Under the pieces are notes generated by a model. It was given only the letters and a program-made list of their open reading frames with translations, searched no databases and was not told where the DNA came from. The position numbers and the translations under genes are program-made. Below, in pieces: positions 1 through 8,054 of a DNA stretch of 53,159 bases. The first letter of the stretch is position 1. Every line of letters starts with the position of its first letter. Source of the stretch: a virus; the IMG/VR virus record IMGVR_UViG_3300024344_000019, positions 1-53,159 of that record; one strand, written 5' to 3'.

Positions 1-1649
1 AGATAATATTGAAATGCTTCTGAAATCTCATCAACTAATTTCCATGCTTGTTTGTCATCATATTTAACTTTATTCTTTGCAAGATAGTGAGCAAGACCAA
101 TATAACCTATGCCTAAACTTCTTCTTGCAAGTGTAGATTTTTTTGCGGCCTCTACTGGATATTCTTGATAGTCTATTATTTCTTCTAATGACCTTACAGA
201 TAAATCACATAAGTCCTCTAAATCTTCTTTATCTTTTATCATACCTAAGTTAATAGCAGATAATATACATAGAGCAATCTCACCATCAGGATCATCTATG
301 TGTTTGATAGGTGTTGTTGGTAACGTAATCTCTTGACATAAATTAGACATATAAACTTTATCTTTAAAAGATGAATGGGTATTACAATGGTCAATATTCA
401 TTATGTAAATACGACCTGTTTCTGCTCTTTCTTTTAATAGGTCCATAAATAAAGTTTGTGCTCTTATTTTCTTTTTAGTAATAGATGTTTTTCTTTCATA
501 CTTCTCATACATTTCATCAAACTCTGGCATACCAAATGCTTCATATAACCCAGGTGTTTCATGTGGTGAAAATAAAGTTATATCTTCATCTTTAATAAAT
601 CTCTCATAAAATAATTTAGATATCTGTATAGAGTAATCTAGTTTTCTTACTCTATTATCCTCTGTACCTTTGTTGTTTTTTAAAACAAGTATATCTTCTA
701 TTTCTTGGTGCCAGATTGGGAAGTGAACTGTTGCTGATCCTCCTCTAACTCCGTTTTGTGTGCAACACCTAACCGTTGCTTCAAATTTTTTAAGGAAAGG
801 AATGACACCAGTATGTTGTATCTCACCTCCACGAATTTTCGAATTGATTCCCCTAATTCTTCCTGCATTGATGCCGATCCCTGCTCTTTGGGCAACATAA
901 CGACCAATAGCCATATCGGAACTAAAGATACTAGGAAGAGTGTCATCGCTGTCAACCAGTACACAACTCGCAAACTGCCTAAGAGGAGTACGAACACCAG
1001 CCATAACAGGCGTGGGAATATTAATTTTAAATCTACTGATTGCGTCATAGTATTTTTTGACATATTGTAACCTACTTTCTGTTGGATACTTTGCAAATAA
1101 TGTGGCAGAAATCATCATGTACATAAACTGTGGTGTTTCAAAAATTTCATTTGTACTTCTATCTTGTACTAGATATTTGTCCATGACTTGTCTTAATCCT
1201 GCATAGGTAAAACTATAATCTCTCTCATGGTCAATCCACATACCCATTCTATCAATCTCTGCTTCAGTATAGTTTTCTAATATACCTTTATCATATAGTC
1301 CCAAATCAATTAGTTTTTTAATGTGGTCTATGAACTTTGGGTGTTCCCATAATCTATGAAACAAATTTTTACGAAGTGAAAATAATAATAGTCTAGCTGC
1401 AACAAACTGGTAATTAGGATTATCTAAACTAATTAAATCATTTGCTGACTTAATTAATATTTGTTGTATATCATCTGTCGATATACCATCAAAAAATTGT
1501 AACCCACTATTCATTTCAACATGAGAAGCACTAACTCCTGTTATACCTTCAGTTGCAAAACCAACCATTGAATGAATTTTATCTATATTTAAGGACTCTT
1601 TGCCCCTACCGTTTCTTTTTATAACATTAATTTGTTCGTTAGAGGTCAT
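1..1649 (-). CDS. nrdA: Ribonucleoside-diphosphate reductase, large (alpha) subunit, 3' part missing
   Basis: Reduces ribonucleoside diphosphates to deoxyribonucleotides for phage DNA synthesis. The frame is open from ATG at 1649 to the window edge (549 codons), so the C-terminus is cut off. Residues 5-95 look like an ATP-cone regulatory domain. The active-site cysteines are C229 (FASCVL) and C461. The catalytic radical site is SNLCQE, with N436, C438 and E440 matching N437/C439/E441 of the E. coli class Ia enzyme. The start lies 4 nt past the primase stop, so the two genes are probably co-transcribed. No intein or frameshift is visible in the part present. The small subunit (NrdB) should lie beyond base 1. 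Confidence 0.95.
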   Translation of the reverse strand, partial: MTSNEQINVIKRNGRGKESLNIDKIHSMVGFATEGITGVSASHVEMNSGLQFFDGISTDDIQQILIKSANDLISLDNPNYQFVAARLLLFSLRKNLFHRLWEHPKFIDHIKKLIDLGLYDKGILENYTEAEIDRMGMWIDHERDYSFTYAGLRQVMDKYLVQDRSTNEIFETPQFMYMMISATLFAKYPTESRLQYVKKYYDAISRFKINIPTPVMAGVRTPLRQFASCVLVDSDDTLPSIFSSDMAIGRYVAQRAGIGINAGRIRGINSKIRGGEIQHTGVIPFLKKFEATVRCCTQNGVRGGSATVHFPIWHQEIEDILVLKNNKGTEDNRVRKLDYSIQISKLFYERFIKDEDITLFSPHETPGLYEAFGMPEFDEMYEKYERKTSITKKKIRAQTLFMDLLKERAETGRIYIMNIDHCNTHSSFKDKVYMSNLCQEITLPTTPIKHIDDPDGEIALCILSAINLGMIKDKEDLEDLCDLSVRSLEEIIDYQEYPVEAAKKSTLARRSLGIGYIGLAHYLAKNKVKYDDKQAWKLVDEISEAFQYY

Positions 1650-1652
1650 CTA

Positions 1653-2666
1653 TTAAATCCTTTTCCAGTTGTTGATATGTTGTAGTGCTGTTAGTCCGCT
1701 GTATGTGTTATTACTTATAATAGTTTGCACCTCTGCTGAGGTCTTTCCTGCAATTATCATATCATTTAAATCTTTATATTTCAATGCCTTTGGCCATACA
1801 ACCAAATTAAATTTTTTATCAACAGCCTTTATCATACGGTTGACTATTTCTTGATTACGTGGTTCATTATCAAAGACCATTGTACATTGTTGAGGATTAA
1901 TTTTAATATCAGCATCAGCGCCTGCGAGTGCGACAGCATTACTCAGAAATAAACTATCAATAGGTCCTTCAGTTATCATCACAGGTTTATTTAAATCTAA
2001 TCTATCTAAACCATAAATCTTTTGTTTTGTATCATCAAATTTTATTGTAATATATTTCGGTTGTTCTTTACCAAAAGCACGACCTTGAAAAGCAAAAAAG
2101 TTACCTTCTCTATCAAAGAAAGGTATCACAACTCTAGGATGGTCGTCTCTCAAACTAGGAAACTTATTAGGCACAATACTATTAGTCCAATCATAAAATT
2201 TAGGACACAAATAAAATTTGTCCCAATGTTCTTTTGGTATTAATCTTTTATATACAAATTGTTTTGCTGGGTGTGTTGTAACTAATTTATCAAAACTAAC
2301 TAATTCATCTAGTATTCTATCGTAAGCAGTTTTCTTTTTTAAAATTTTAGATGGTGTAAAATCAAACTCTGGTTTTTCTTCTTGTACTTTACCATCTTTA
2401 AATCTTTCAAAGATGTATTCTTTATGCATTGTAGGGTCTAAAAACTTAATTAGATTACCTAGTGTCTGACCCATGCCACAATTATGACATTTAAAAAACA
2501 TATCAGTTTTTTTACGATATACAAAACCTCTGGCCTTTGATGATGATTTTTTAGAATCACCACAATGCGGACACCTGAAGTTATATAAGTATTCTGATTT
2601 TCTTTTAAATTTATCTAGTCTTGTGGATAAGAGATTAAGAAACTTGATATCAATATAAGAGGACAT
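1653..2666 (-). CDS. 61: DNA primase, T4 gp61-like
   Basis: Makes RNA primers for lagging-strand synthesis together with the gp41 helicase. 337 aa, close to the 342 aa of T4 gp61. It has an N-terminal zinc finger (C32, C35, C60, C63) and a Toprim domain with E233 in ITEGPIDS and D266 in MVFDNE. The gene sits directly behind a near-perfect sigma70-type promoter, with its ATG only 8 nt after the -10 hexamer and no Shine-Dalgarno, so its mRNA is probably almost leaderless. nrdA follows downstream. Confidence 0.93.
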   Translation of the reverse strand: MSSYIDIKFLNLLSTRLDKFKRKSEYLYNFRCPHCGDSKKSSSKARGFVYRKKTDMFFKCHNCGMGQTLGNLIKFLDPTMHKEYIFERFKDGKVQEEKPEFDFTPSKILKKKTAYDRILDELVSFDKLVTTHPAKQFVYKRLIPKEHWDKFYLCPKFYDWTNSIVPNKFPSLRDDHPRVVIPFFDREGNFFAFQGRAFGKEQPKYITIKFDDTKQKIYGLDRLDLNKPVMITEGPIDSLFLSNAVALAGADADIKINPQQCTMVFDNEPRNQEIVNRMIKAVDKKFNLVVWPKALKYKDLNDMIIAGKTSAEVQTIISNNTYSGLTALQHINNWKRI

Positions 2667-2693
2667 ATGAACACATTATAACAGGTTCATATG
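2664..2693. repeat. Inverted repeat around the primase -10 box
   Basis: A perfect 9-bp inverted repeat (CATATGAAC, 12-nt centre, GTTCATATG) encloses the TATAAT box and includes the primase start codon. This could be an operator for a repressor or activator, or a hairpin that exposes or hides the start codon. It is the only promoter in the window with such a flank. Confidence 0.6.
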
Positions 2694-2703
2694 GTAAAGT
2701 CAA
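2675..2703 (-). promoter_or_regulatory. Early promoter of primase-nrdA
   Basis: Read on the minus strand: TTGACT at 2703-2698, a 17-nt spacer, TATAAT at 2680-2675, then 8 nt to the primase ATG. GC precedes the -35 box, as in the other early promoters of the window. Confidence 0.85.
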
Positions 2704-2707
2704 GCAC

Positions 2708-3160
2708 TTAGAACATTTTAAATAAAGGATTATCGGGATTAGACATCATAAGTCCAATAATTATAGAACCACCAATAATCAACCAACGCCATTTCTCTAA
2801 CACGCCAACTCTTTCGGATAGTTGTGTTCTAACAGCACGAATTTCATTTAGCAGTTTACTCTCTAGTTGATATTGGGACTCTCTTAGTTCTCTATTATTA
2901 GTAGTAATCCTAGAGTGTAATTCTTTAAGGTCATTATCCCATTCTTTTCTTCTAGATTCTAGAGTAATAAAAATATCATCATCTGTTTGCTCTGCTCTTG
3001 TTAGTTTACTTTCTTGTTGAGCAATCATACCTTTTAATGATATAGTAATTTCAGTAAGTTTATCTACAGCAACCTCTAATCTTTGATGAATAAGCTCACC
3101 TGTTTTAGCGTCTTTCTTTAGTAGTGCTATATCTGTTTTAAGTTTTTCTAGGTCTGACAT
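2708..3160 (-). CDS. Coiled-coil protein with C-terminal membrane anchor
   Basis: 150 aa. Residues ~1-120 are charged, heptad-like and helical; residues ~124-142 form one hydrophobic segment (WRWLIIGGSIIIGLMM), followed by a short tail. This layout resembles XhlA-type phage haemolysin/holin-associated proteins, and the gene is next to the spanin genes, so a role in lysis is plausible but unproven. It could instead be a membrane-bound scaffold. The AATAAATA late-type box lies exactly 5 nt before the ATG. It is the last gene of the lysis-like cluster before the primase promoter. Confidence 0.6.
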   Translation of the reverse strand: MSDLEKLKTDIALLKKDAKTGELIHQRLEVAVDKLTEITISLKGMIAQQESKLTRAEQTDDDIFITLESRRKEWDNDLKELHSRITTNNRELRESQYQLESKLLNEIRAVRTQLSERVGVLEKWRWLIIGGSIIIGLMMSNPDNPLFKMF

Positions 3161-3165
3161 GCTTA

Positions 3166-3173
3166 TATTTATT
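3166..3173 (-). promoter_or_regulatory. Late-type promoter box (AATAAATA)
   Basis: AATAAATA on the minus strand, 5 nt upstream of the ATG at 3160. This matches the T4-type late box and the NATAAATA-N5-ATG arrangement seen at 19123, 48058 and 52718. No -35 hexamer is present. Confidence 0.5.
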
Positions 3174-3174
3174 C

Positions 3175-3534
3175 TTATTCGGCTTCATAGTATTCTTTAT
3201 AAGATAATATAATCTGTCTTTGCTCTGCTAATTTGTTTCGTATGTCAGCAAAATTTAATGATAATTTTTCATAACCAGTATCAGTTACAGCAAATAAAGC
3301 ATAGTCGCCGTTCTTTTCGTTTTTGATTTTTTCAAAAACTTCATCTGCGTTATCTTTTGTAATAATAATCCATTCAACATCCTGTAATTCAAGAGGTGCA
3401 GGCATTGTTAAGTCTAAAGGTTCTCTTTTCTTTTCTATTTTGTAAGTCTGTAATGTTTTAACACCAGCAGCACAACTACTCAGTAGTATTGCTATCAGGC
3501 CAAAAACTAGGACATTCCCTATTAGGCGTACCAT
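3175..3534 (-). CDS. Outer-membrane spanin (Rz1-like lipoprotein)
   Basis: 119 aa starting with a lipoprotein signal peptide: basic start, hydrophobic stretch, lipobox LLSSC with C21 as the lipidated residue. The mature part is soluble and would sit in the periplasm, attached to the outer membrane. A strong Shine-Dalgarno (GGAGGAG) precedes the ATG. Its first 59 nt overlap, in another frame, the 3' end of the inner-membrane spanin gene, the classic embedded or overlapping Rz/Rz1 layout. Together the pair is expected to fuse inner and outer membranes in the last step of lysis. Assignment rests on topology and gene order. Confidence 0.75.
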   Translation of the reverse strand: MVRLIGNVLVFGLIAILLSSCAAGVKTLQTYKIEKKREPLDLTMPAPLELQDVEWIIITKDNADEVFEKIKNEKNGDYALFAVTDTGYEKLSLNFADIRNKLAEQRQIILSYKEYYEAE

Positions 3535-3928
3535 TTAACTCCTCCTCTGTTAGTGGACTACCAGACGCAATCTCCATACATCTAGCAGCACTATCACTTG
3601 CTTTGTTTATAATCTTCTCTACTAGACCAGGTTTATTTTCTGCAAGATTACCTATATCGTGCTTACCTAATCTATTGTTTAATGCGTTTCTATCTTTTTC
3701 TAGTTTAGCATTTAATTCTTCTACTTTTTTCAATGTGTTTCTTATTTGTTTTAAATCTTTTGTTTGTTGTTCAATAACACCTTTTTGATCCTCAACAGCA
3801 GTCTCTAATTTAATTGTATTTTCTTTGAGTATAGCATTATCTTTTTGTAACTTTTGCACATACAGATATCCTCCGCCTGCCCCTGCTAACATTACTAATA
3901 TTAATCCTATTTTTATACTACTAAACAT
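3476..3928 (-). CDS. Inner-membrane spanin (Rz-like)
   Basis: 150 aa: one N-terminal transmembrane segment (~residues 5-24), then a long coiled coil (~27-90), then a conserved-looking stretch with KPGLVEKIINKASDSAARC. That is the type II membrane topology of i-spanins. Its start codon overlaps the stop of the upstream 99-aa gene (TAATG), and its 3' end overlaps the o-spanin gene by 59 nt. It should work with the o-spanin in outer-membrane disruption. Confidence 0.78.
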   Translation of the reverse strand: MFSSIKIGLILVMLAGAGGGYLYVQKLQKDNAILKENTIKLETAVEDQKGVIEQQTKDLKQIRNTLKKVEELNAKLEKDRNALNNRLGKHDIGNLAENKPGLVEKIINKASDSAARCMEIASGSPLTEEELNGTPNRECPSFWPDSNTTE

Positions 3929-4227
3929 TATTTTTTCTTCTTAAATTGTTTTGAAACTTCTATTTGTTCAAGTCGTTCTTCTAACTCATCAATCTTTTTA
4001 GTAACATACGGATACTTCTTTCTCCATGCGTCATCAGGTTGTTGTAACCAAGTTAGTCCCCAGCGTTCAACTAGATAGTCTGCAAATATATCAAACTTAC
4101 CATACATCCAAAGACCTATTCTTGTACTTTTAAAGTATGTTGAGAATGCTAATCCGAATAGTGAACCAACTAATGCTGTGTAAATCCACAATCTATCAGT
4201 AGCCATTCTTTCAATCATTTCCCACAT
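3928..4227 (-). CDS. Small membrane protein in lysis-like cluster
   Basis: 99 aa with one clear hydrophobic segment (~residues 13-31, LWIYTALVGSLFGLAFSTYF), an amphipathic middle and a charged, coiled-coil C-terminus ending KKKK. I do not recognise the family. Position between lipase and i-spanin makes it a candidate holin or antiholin, but a second membrane protein (5018-5275) is an equally good candidate. It is translationally linked to the i-spanin by a TAATG overlap. Confidence 0.6.
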   Translation of the reverse strand: MWEMIERMATDRLWIYTALVGSLFGLAFSTYFKSTRIGLWMYGKFDIFADYLVERWGLTWLQQPDDAWRKKYPYVTKKIDELEERLEQIEVSKQFKKKK

Positions 4228-5012
4228 TATTTTTTAATTTCCTTTTTGCATAATTCATAATAAGCATCCATAGAGTGGTCAGAAAAACCATCAATCTTTA
4301 GTTTTAATAAACCTTTAAATGTGCCTTTAATCCATTGTGTAAACATATACCATCTACTGAAACCTTCTTTTAGTTTACCATTTATATCAAAGTATTTTAA
4401 TTCTGTACTTTTATGTGTAAATCCTAAAAACTCAGGTGGTACTTTTGTTACGATATCATTATTGTTTCTGATACGATAACAATTAAAATTCATATTTTTA
4501 ATTAATTGTTTATTACCAACTCGTGGTGAACCATAAGTATAACATACAGATTTAGAGTCATTTATTCTATCAGTATAAAGAGTTGCAAGAGCAGCCCCTA
4601 AACTATGACCTGTTACTACTAACTGTTTGCCTAAACCGTTTTCTTGATAATGTTCCCATAAAGTTTTCCAGATATCATTTAGAGCGTGTCTAAATCCAGA
4701 GTGTATCTTACCCTTAGAACCTATACCTCTTGAAGTATCTGGCATCCATTCTCTCTTTGATTTAACAAAGAAAGCGTCTGCTTTAATATCTTCCCAAGAT
4801 GTAGGTTGAGTGCCTCTAAAAACAACTACATAGTTTTTATCACAGGTTAGTACATAACATTCAGTACCACCCTCTGAAAACATAGTAATATTATCCCAAT
4901 CTTTTGTGTAGATTTTTCGAAAGTCTTTCTTAGCCAAATATGCGTTCATACTTAAACGAGCACACATTGTAGCAGTTTCCCATGAAAACTTATTGTTCAA
5001 CACACGAGTCAT
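4227..5012 (-). CDS. Class 3 lipase-like serine hydrolase
   Basis: 261 aa, alpha/beta hydrolase of the Lipase_3 type. VVFRGT (~63-68) forms the oxyanion strand. The nucleophile elbow is GHSLGA with S137; YGSPRVGN follows; the likely acid is D186 in NNDIVTKVPP and the likely base H200. There is no obvious signal peptide. It sits inside the lysis-like cluster, between two small membrane-protein genes and next to the spanins, and no peptidoglycan hydrolase is seen in the window. It may attack host membrane lipids during lysis or remodel lipids during infection; the substrate cannot be read from sequence. Confidence 0.85.
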   Translation of the reverse strand: MTRVLNNKFSWETATMCARLSMNAYLAKKDFRKIYTKDWDNITMFSEGGTECYVLTCDKNYVVVFRGTQPTSWEDIKADAFFVKSKREWMPDTSRGIGSKGKIHSGFRHALNDIWKTLWEHYQENGLGKQLVVTGHSLGAALATLYTDRINDSKSVCYTYGSPRVGNKQLIKNMNFNCYRIRNNNDIVTKVPPEFLGFTHKSTELKYFDINGKLKEGFSRWYMFTQWIKGTFKGLLKLKIDGFSDHSMDAYYELCKKEIKK

Positions 5013-5017
5013 AAAAA

Positions 5018-5275
5018 TTAACCTTGTTTTTTAACCATTGAGACAATGCCCCATATGATAGCCGCATATGCAGCTAACTTTACGAAAGGACCACCTAGTA
5101 CTACTAGTAGACCAAGTGCAACTAACGAAGCGCCTGACCATGTTGATATCTCTTTTATTCTTCCTTTTAACCAATCCATTTGATTTTTCTCCTTTATTGA
5201 ATTATCTCCCCATACTGCCATTTCAGCAGTCAGGTAAAGATTCCTTATTTCCTCTTTTTGAGTTCCTTGATCCAT
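5018..5275 (-). CDS. Small membrane protein, candidate holin
   Basis: 85 aa with a charged N-terminal half and a hydrophobic C-terminal half (~residues 49-80) that could form one or two transmembrane segments split around GGPF, ending KKQG. Size, topology and position at the head of the lysis-like cluster fit a holin. The 54-aa gene upstream overlaps its start by 31 nt. There is no sequence signature for holins, so this is a positional inference. Confidence 0.6.
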   Translation of the reverse strand: MDQGTQKEEIRNLYLTAEMAVWGDNSIKEKNQMDWLKGRIKEISTWSGASLVALGLLVVLGGPFVKLAAYAAIIWGIVSMVKKQG

Positions 5276-5409
5276 TTTTCTCTCACCTTTTTTACATTCT
5301 CTTTTTTTCGTAATGGATTAAGTGCTGCCATAGGCTTCATATAACTCGTAGAGGGAACTTGTAGTCCCATGGCATATTCTTTAACAAACTCTTTGTATGA
5401 TTTTGACAT
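5245..5409 (-). CDS. 54-aa basic protein with capsid-targeting-like N-terminus
   Basis: A short frame that is easy to miss: ATG at 5409 directly abuts the stop codon of the DUF5824-like gene (TAAATG), and it ends inside the next gene. The protein starts MSKSYKEFVKEYA and is rich in Lys/Arg in its second half. The start closely resembles the T4 internal-protein leader (YQEFIAEA), and small basic composition is typical of internal head proteins. It may therefore be packaged in the capsid. The tight junction on both sides supports a real gene. Confidence 0.6.
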   Translation of the reverse strand: MSKSYKEFVKEYAMGLQVPSTSYMKPMAALNPLRKKENVKKVREKWIKELKKRK

Positions 5410-6252
5410 TTACTTCTGGCCAGCACGAACTTTTTTTGCTAAATCTTTATCAGCACCGCCCCATGTTCCAGATGATTTAGTTACAAAACTATTTACTCTA
5501 GCAAATGCCCATTGTTGTTGAGTTGCACCAGGTCTATGTCCGCCTTTCCATGCAGCCATACCTCTATTGTAAACTTGTTTTAGTATCGAGTAAGGCATAC
5601 CAGTTTTCTTTGCCTTGTTTTGTAGACCTTTAATTGCTTCATCTAAATCAGCTTCTTTCATCGCCATTGCTTTTAAATGTTTTACTTTTTCTTTGATTTC
5701 GTCTTTAGGTCTTTCTAAATCAGGAATTGTTCTATCAATAGTTTCATTAATTTTAAATCTTCTTAATAGTCTATCTTTCATAGTTTCCTTATCTTTCTTT
5801 TTCTTCATTACAACTGTTGATGAATCATCACCTGTGCCTGCGACTGCTGTGCCTGTCGCATTTGCTGGGGTATCTTCGCCATACATTTGTTTATACTTTT
5901 TAGTATGTGTAGATGTTTTTGTTTTTGCTTTTTTATCGCCAGGTGCTGGTTTATAATCGTCATCATCATCTGATGGTTTATAAGTGCCTGCTTTTTTCTT
6001 AAAGAAAGCCGCTCTTTTCTTTTTTGTATCTTTATCTAAAGTCTTGTAATACTTTTTAGGTTGTGTACCTTTTACTTTTTTAACATCTTTATCTTGTGGT
6101 TGAGCATCCATATCTTCATACTTAGGACTTACTTTTTTAGTACCGTCTGCTCTAGGTATCAGACCTTTTGCTTTTAAATGAGCCTTGTCTGTAAATCCTG
6201 CTTTACCAGCTTTATATCTTTTCATAGCGTCTGCTGTATTAGGCGTTGGCAT
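5410..6252 (-). CDS. Lys-rich phage protein with DUF5824-like C-terminus
   Basis: 280 aa. The first ~165 residues are low-complexity, Lys/Asp/Thr-rich and probably disordered. The C-terminal ~75 residues carry the pattern seen in many marine phage proteins: GMPYSILKQVYNRGMAAWKG, then GHRPGATQQQWAFARVNSF and SGTWGGADKDLA. I associate this with the DUF5824 family, whose function is unknown. It overlaps the upstream 181-aa gene by 14 nt. Confidence 0.75.
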   Translation of the reverse strand: MPTPNTADAMKRYKAGKAGFTDKAHLKAKGLIPRADGTKKVSPKYEDMDAQPQDKDVKKVKGTQPKKYYKTLDKDTKKKRAAFFKKKAGTYKPSDDDDDYKPAPGDKKAKTKTSTHTKKYKQMYGEDTPANATGTAVAGTGDDSSTVVMKKKKDKETMKDRLLRRFKINETIDRTIPDLERPKDEIKEKVKHLKAMAMKEADLDEAIKGLQNKAKKTGMPYSILKQVYNRGMAAWKGGHRPGATQQQWAFARVNSFVTKSSGTWGGADKDLAKKVRAGQK

Positions 6253-6784
6253 ATAAGTCCTCCGTTGTTAAATATACATTTCTATACTTGAATACATCAT
6301 ACCCTAGTATAGTGTCTGTATTGCCTTCAAATATAACTTCTTCGTCTATATTTATGACTATATCGCCTTCTAAATCTGTAATATCTCTATTTACTCTATA
6401 TGTACCAGGTCGTAAGGGATCCCCATAATTTTCATTTACTTCAAATTCAAAACCGTTTTCTTTTAGATGTTTGTAAACTACTTTTTCTATTTCTGGATTG
6501 TAACCATTATCTTCTTTAAAAAATGCTAAAGCGGCAGCTGCAGAGGTTCCTAATGGTCCTCTAATACCTACTTTACCTAATAATTTTTTGAGATTGAATA
6601 CGAAGCGAATGAGTAATGTGTATGCTTCTCTTTTTGGTCCTGAATTAGGAAGGTCTTTTGATTTGATTAATACTTTACCTTTATCGTCTATGATACCTAA
6701 TTTAAATGCTTTGGTTCTATTAAAAGGCGTTACTAAAAGTTTTAAAACTCTGTATGCGATTAAGGCGTCTATTACTCTTCCCAT
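6239..6784 (-). CDS. Conserved phage protein, function unknown
   Basis: 181 aa. The N-terminal half is basic with a patch of hydrophobic residues (AYRVLKLLVTPFNRTKAFKLG); a central alanine-rich stretch (GTSAAAALAFF) is followed by an acidic beta-rich C-terminal half. The N-terminal pattern is familiar from other T4-like marine phages, but I cannot attach a function. It starts where the 122-aa gene ends and overlaps the next gene, so it belongs to the same transcript. Confidence 0.65.
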   Translation of the reverse strand: MGRVIDALIAYRVLKLLVTPFNRTKAFKLGIIDDKGKVLIKSKDLPNSGPKREAYTLLIRFVFNLKKLLGKVGIRGPLGTSAAAALAFFKEDNGYNPEIEKVVYKHLKENGFEFEVNENYGDPLRPGTYRVNRDITDLEGDIVINIDEEVIFEGNTDTILGYDVFKYRNVYLTTEDLYANA

Positions 6785-7152
6785 TAAATTGTTCCTAACT
6801 CTGCCATAACTTTTTGATTGATTCTTATATCGGTCATATCTTCTTCTGGCATATAATGTAAAAAAACAAGAATGGTTTTAAGTAGTGACCAGTGTTGTCT
6901 ATCTATCTTAAAAAATAATAAGGTAGTAGCAGCGTCAACACCAAATACGTTTGACAAAACAATTATATGATTAATAATCAGTCTTGACTTTAATTCTTTA
7001 GATGTGTCATACTTTCTAAATAATCTTTTCAGATATTTAAATCGTTTCATATCATCTAAAAACTCTTGTTCATCTACACATGAGGGATTATCATAATGTT
7101 TGATAGCAAACATATTAATATTCTCAGGCGTGAGATGTTTAAAATCACTCAT
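6784..7152 (-). CDS. Conserved phage protein, DUF7207-like
   Basis: 122 aa, mostly helical. The pattern KHYDNPSCVDEQEF ... LKRLFRKYDTSKELKSRL ... NHIIVLSNVFGVDAATTLLF resembles a small family found in T4-like marine phages (DUF7207, from memory). Function unknown. Start and stop overlap its neighbours, as expected for a co-translated gene. Confidence 0.7.
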   Translation of the reverse strand: MSDFKHLTPENINMFAIKHYDNPSCVDEQEFLDDMKRFKYLKRLFRKYDTSKELKSRLIINHIIVLSNVFGVDAATTLLFFKIDRQHWSLLKTILVFLHYMPEEDMTDIRINQKVMAELGTI

Positions 7153-7166
7153 AATAAAACCAATCT

Positions 7167-7188
7167 GTACATATTAATATATATGTAC
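7167..7188. repeat. Inverted repeat GTACATAT...ATATGTAC
   Basis: A perfect 8-bp inverted repeat with a 6-nt AT-rich centre in the 40-nt gap between the 122-aa and 144-aa genes. It may be a weak transcript-end hairpin for the upstream gene or a protein-binding site. There is no T-tract. Confidence 0.5.
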
Positions 7189-7192
7189 TTAA

Positions 7193-7627
7193 TTAAACTA
7201 AATTCGCAAATACTTTGTAAGTGTTGTTGGGTTGTTTTTCCCAATTAAATTCTAGTTTTAAACCGCCTTCTTTTCTATGAGATATGCCATCACCGTTTTC
7301 AATATCACCATCACCAGATGTTGTATTGTCAGATGTTTTTCCATATCTTCCACCAAACTGAGAAACCTCTACTACTGATTTACCATTTTTACCTTCAACT
7401 TTAGGTATGGTGTAATTTAGACCAATAGTTGCCAGTTTCATCGCTAATTGGTGCATAGCAGCGTCTGGTTGTACATATTCTTGTTCAGCGATTGCACCTA
7501 CAAAAGCATTAACTTTTTGCAAAGATTCAGGATTAGCAACATCAAAAATAGCAACATTATCGTTCTCTACTGATTGATGAGCAAATCTATCTGTATATGC
7601 TTCGTTGTATTGTTTAAAGCTCTTCAT
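7193..7627 (-). CDS. Conserved phage protein with capsid-targeting-like N-terminus
   Basis: 144 aa starting MKSFKQYNEAYTD, one of several proteins here with an MKxFxxF/Y-type leader similar to T4 internal proteins. The remainder has an acidic helical middle (residues ~30-75) and a Gly/Ser-rich beta-type C-terminus (SQFGGRYGK ... GDGISHRKEGGLKLEF). I do not recognise a catalytic family. The 57-aa gene upstream overlaps its start by 14 nt. Confidence 0.65.
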   Translation of the reverse strand: MKSFKQYNEAYTDRFAHQSVENDNVAIFDVANPESLQKVNAFVGAIAEQEYVQPDAAMHQLAMKLATIGLNYTIPKVEGKNGKSVVEVSQFGGRYGKTSDNTTSGDGDIENGDGISHRKEGGLKLEFNWEKQPNNTYKVFANLV

Positions 7628-7787
7628 TTTTTTCGTCCTTCTTCTTTTTAGGTTTTTCTTCCTTTACAACAACTTCGATATTAGGATTTTCAGTTGTTAT
7701 TTCAGAAAGGACCGTATTAGAATCTTCGTATTGTTTTCTCGCTCTTGGCGATAAACTATTTAATTCTTCCTGTGTTAATTTGTCCAT
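7614..7787 (-). CDS. 57-aa acidic/basic small protein
   Basis: Short frame from ATG 7787 to TAA at 7614, overlapping the next start. Begins MDKLTQEELNSLSPRARKQY and ends in a run of Lys/Glu (KEEKPKKKKDEKNEEL). GGAGAAAAG is present upstream as a ribosome-binding site. It fills an otherwise empty gap between two genes. Function unknown. Confidence 0.6.
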   Translation of the reverse strand: MDKLTQEELNSLSPRARKQYEDSNTVLSEITTENPNIEVVVKEEKPKKKKDEKNEEL

Positions 7788-7799
7788 TAATCTTTTCTC

Positions 7800-8033
7800 C
7801 TAAGAGGTTGCAATATCAAGTGCCTGTTGTTTTTCAGCAGGCATTGGTGCGTCATCATCTGCAATTTGTTTTAGAAACATATCACATTGTTGCATAGCAC
7901 CCGCTAAAGCATTCAAATTATTTTTCATACTAATAACCTTGACTTCACTTTCCTCAATTTGTTGTTTCACGGTTTGAAAGTCTTTTTCTAATTCAGATTT
8001 TCTCGTTTCAATTTGTTCTTTACTTATTGACAT
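7800..8033 (-). CDS. 77-aa coiled-coil protein
   Basis: A small, almost entirely helical protein (MSISKEQIETRKSELEKDF..., Glu/Lys/Gln heptads to ~residue 60), then an acidic tail. Similar tiny coiled-coil proteins accompany structural genes in marine T4-like phages; the role is unknown. A GGAG ribosome-binding site lies upstream. The terminator at 8055-8074 separates it from the structural gene before it, so it may rely on read-through. Confidence 0.6.
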   Translation of the reverse strand: MSISKEQIETRKSELEKDFQTVKQQIEESEVKVISMKNNLNALAGAMQQCDMFLKQIADDDAPMPAEKQQALDIATS

Positions 8034-8054
8034 AATATCTCCATTTTAAATTAA

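Noticed and set aside
756-1070. Plus-strand open frame inside nrdA
   Set aside because: Shadow of the nrdA coding frame: no ribosome-binding site or promoter, and it lies opposite the conserved active-site region.
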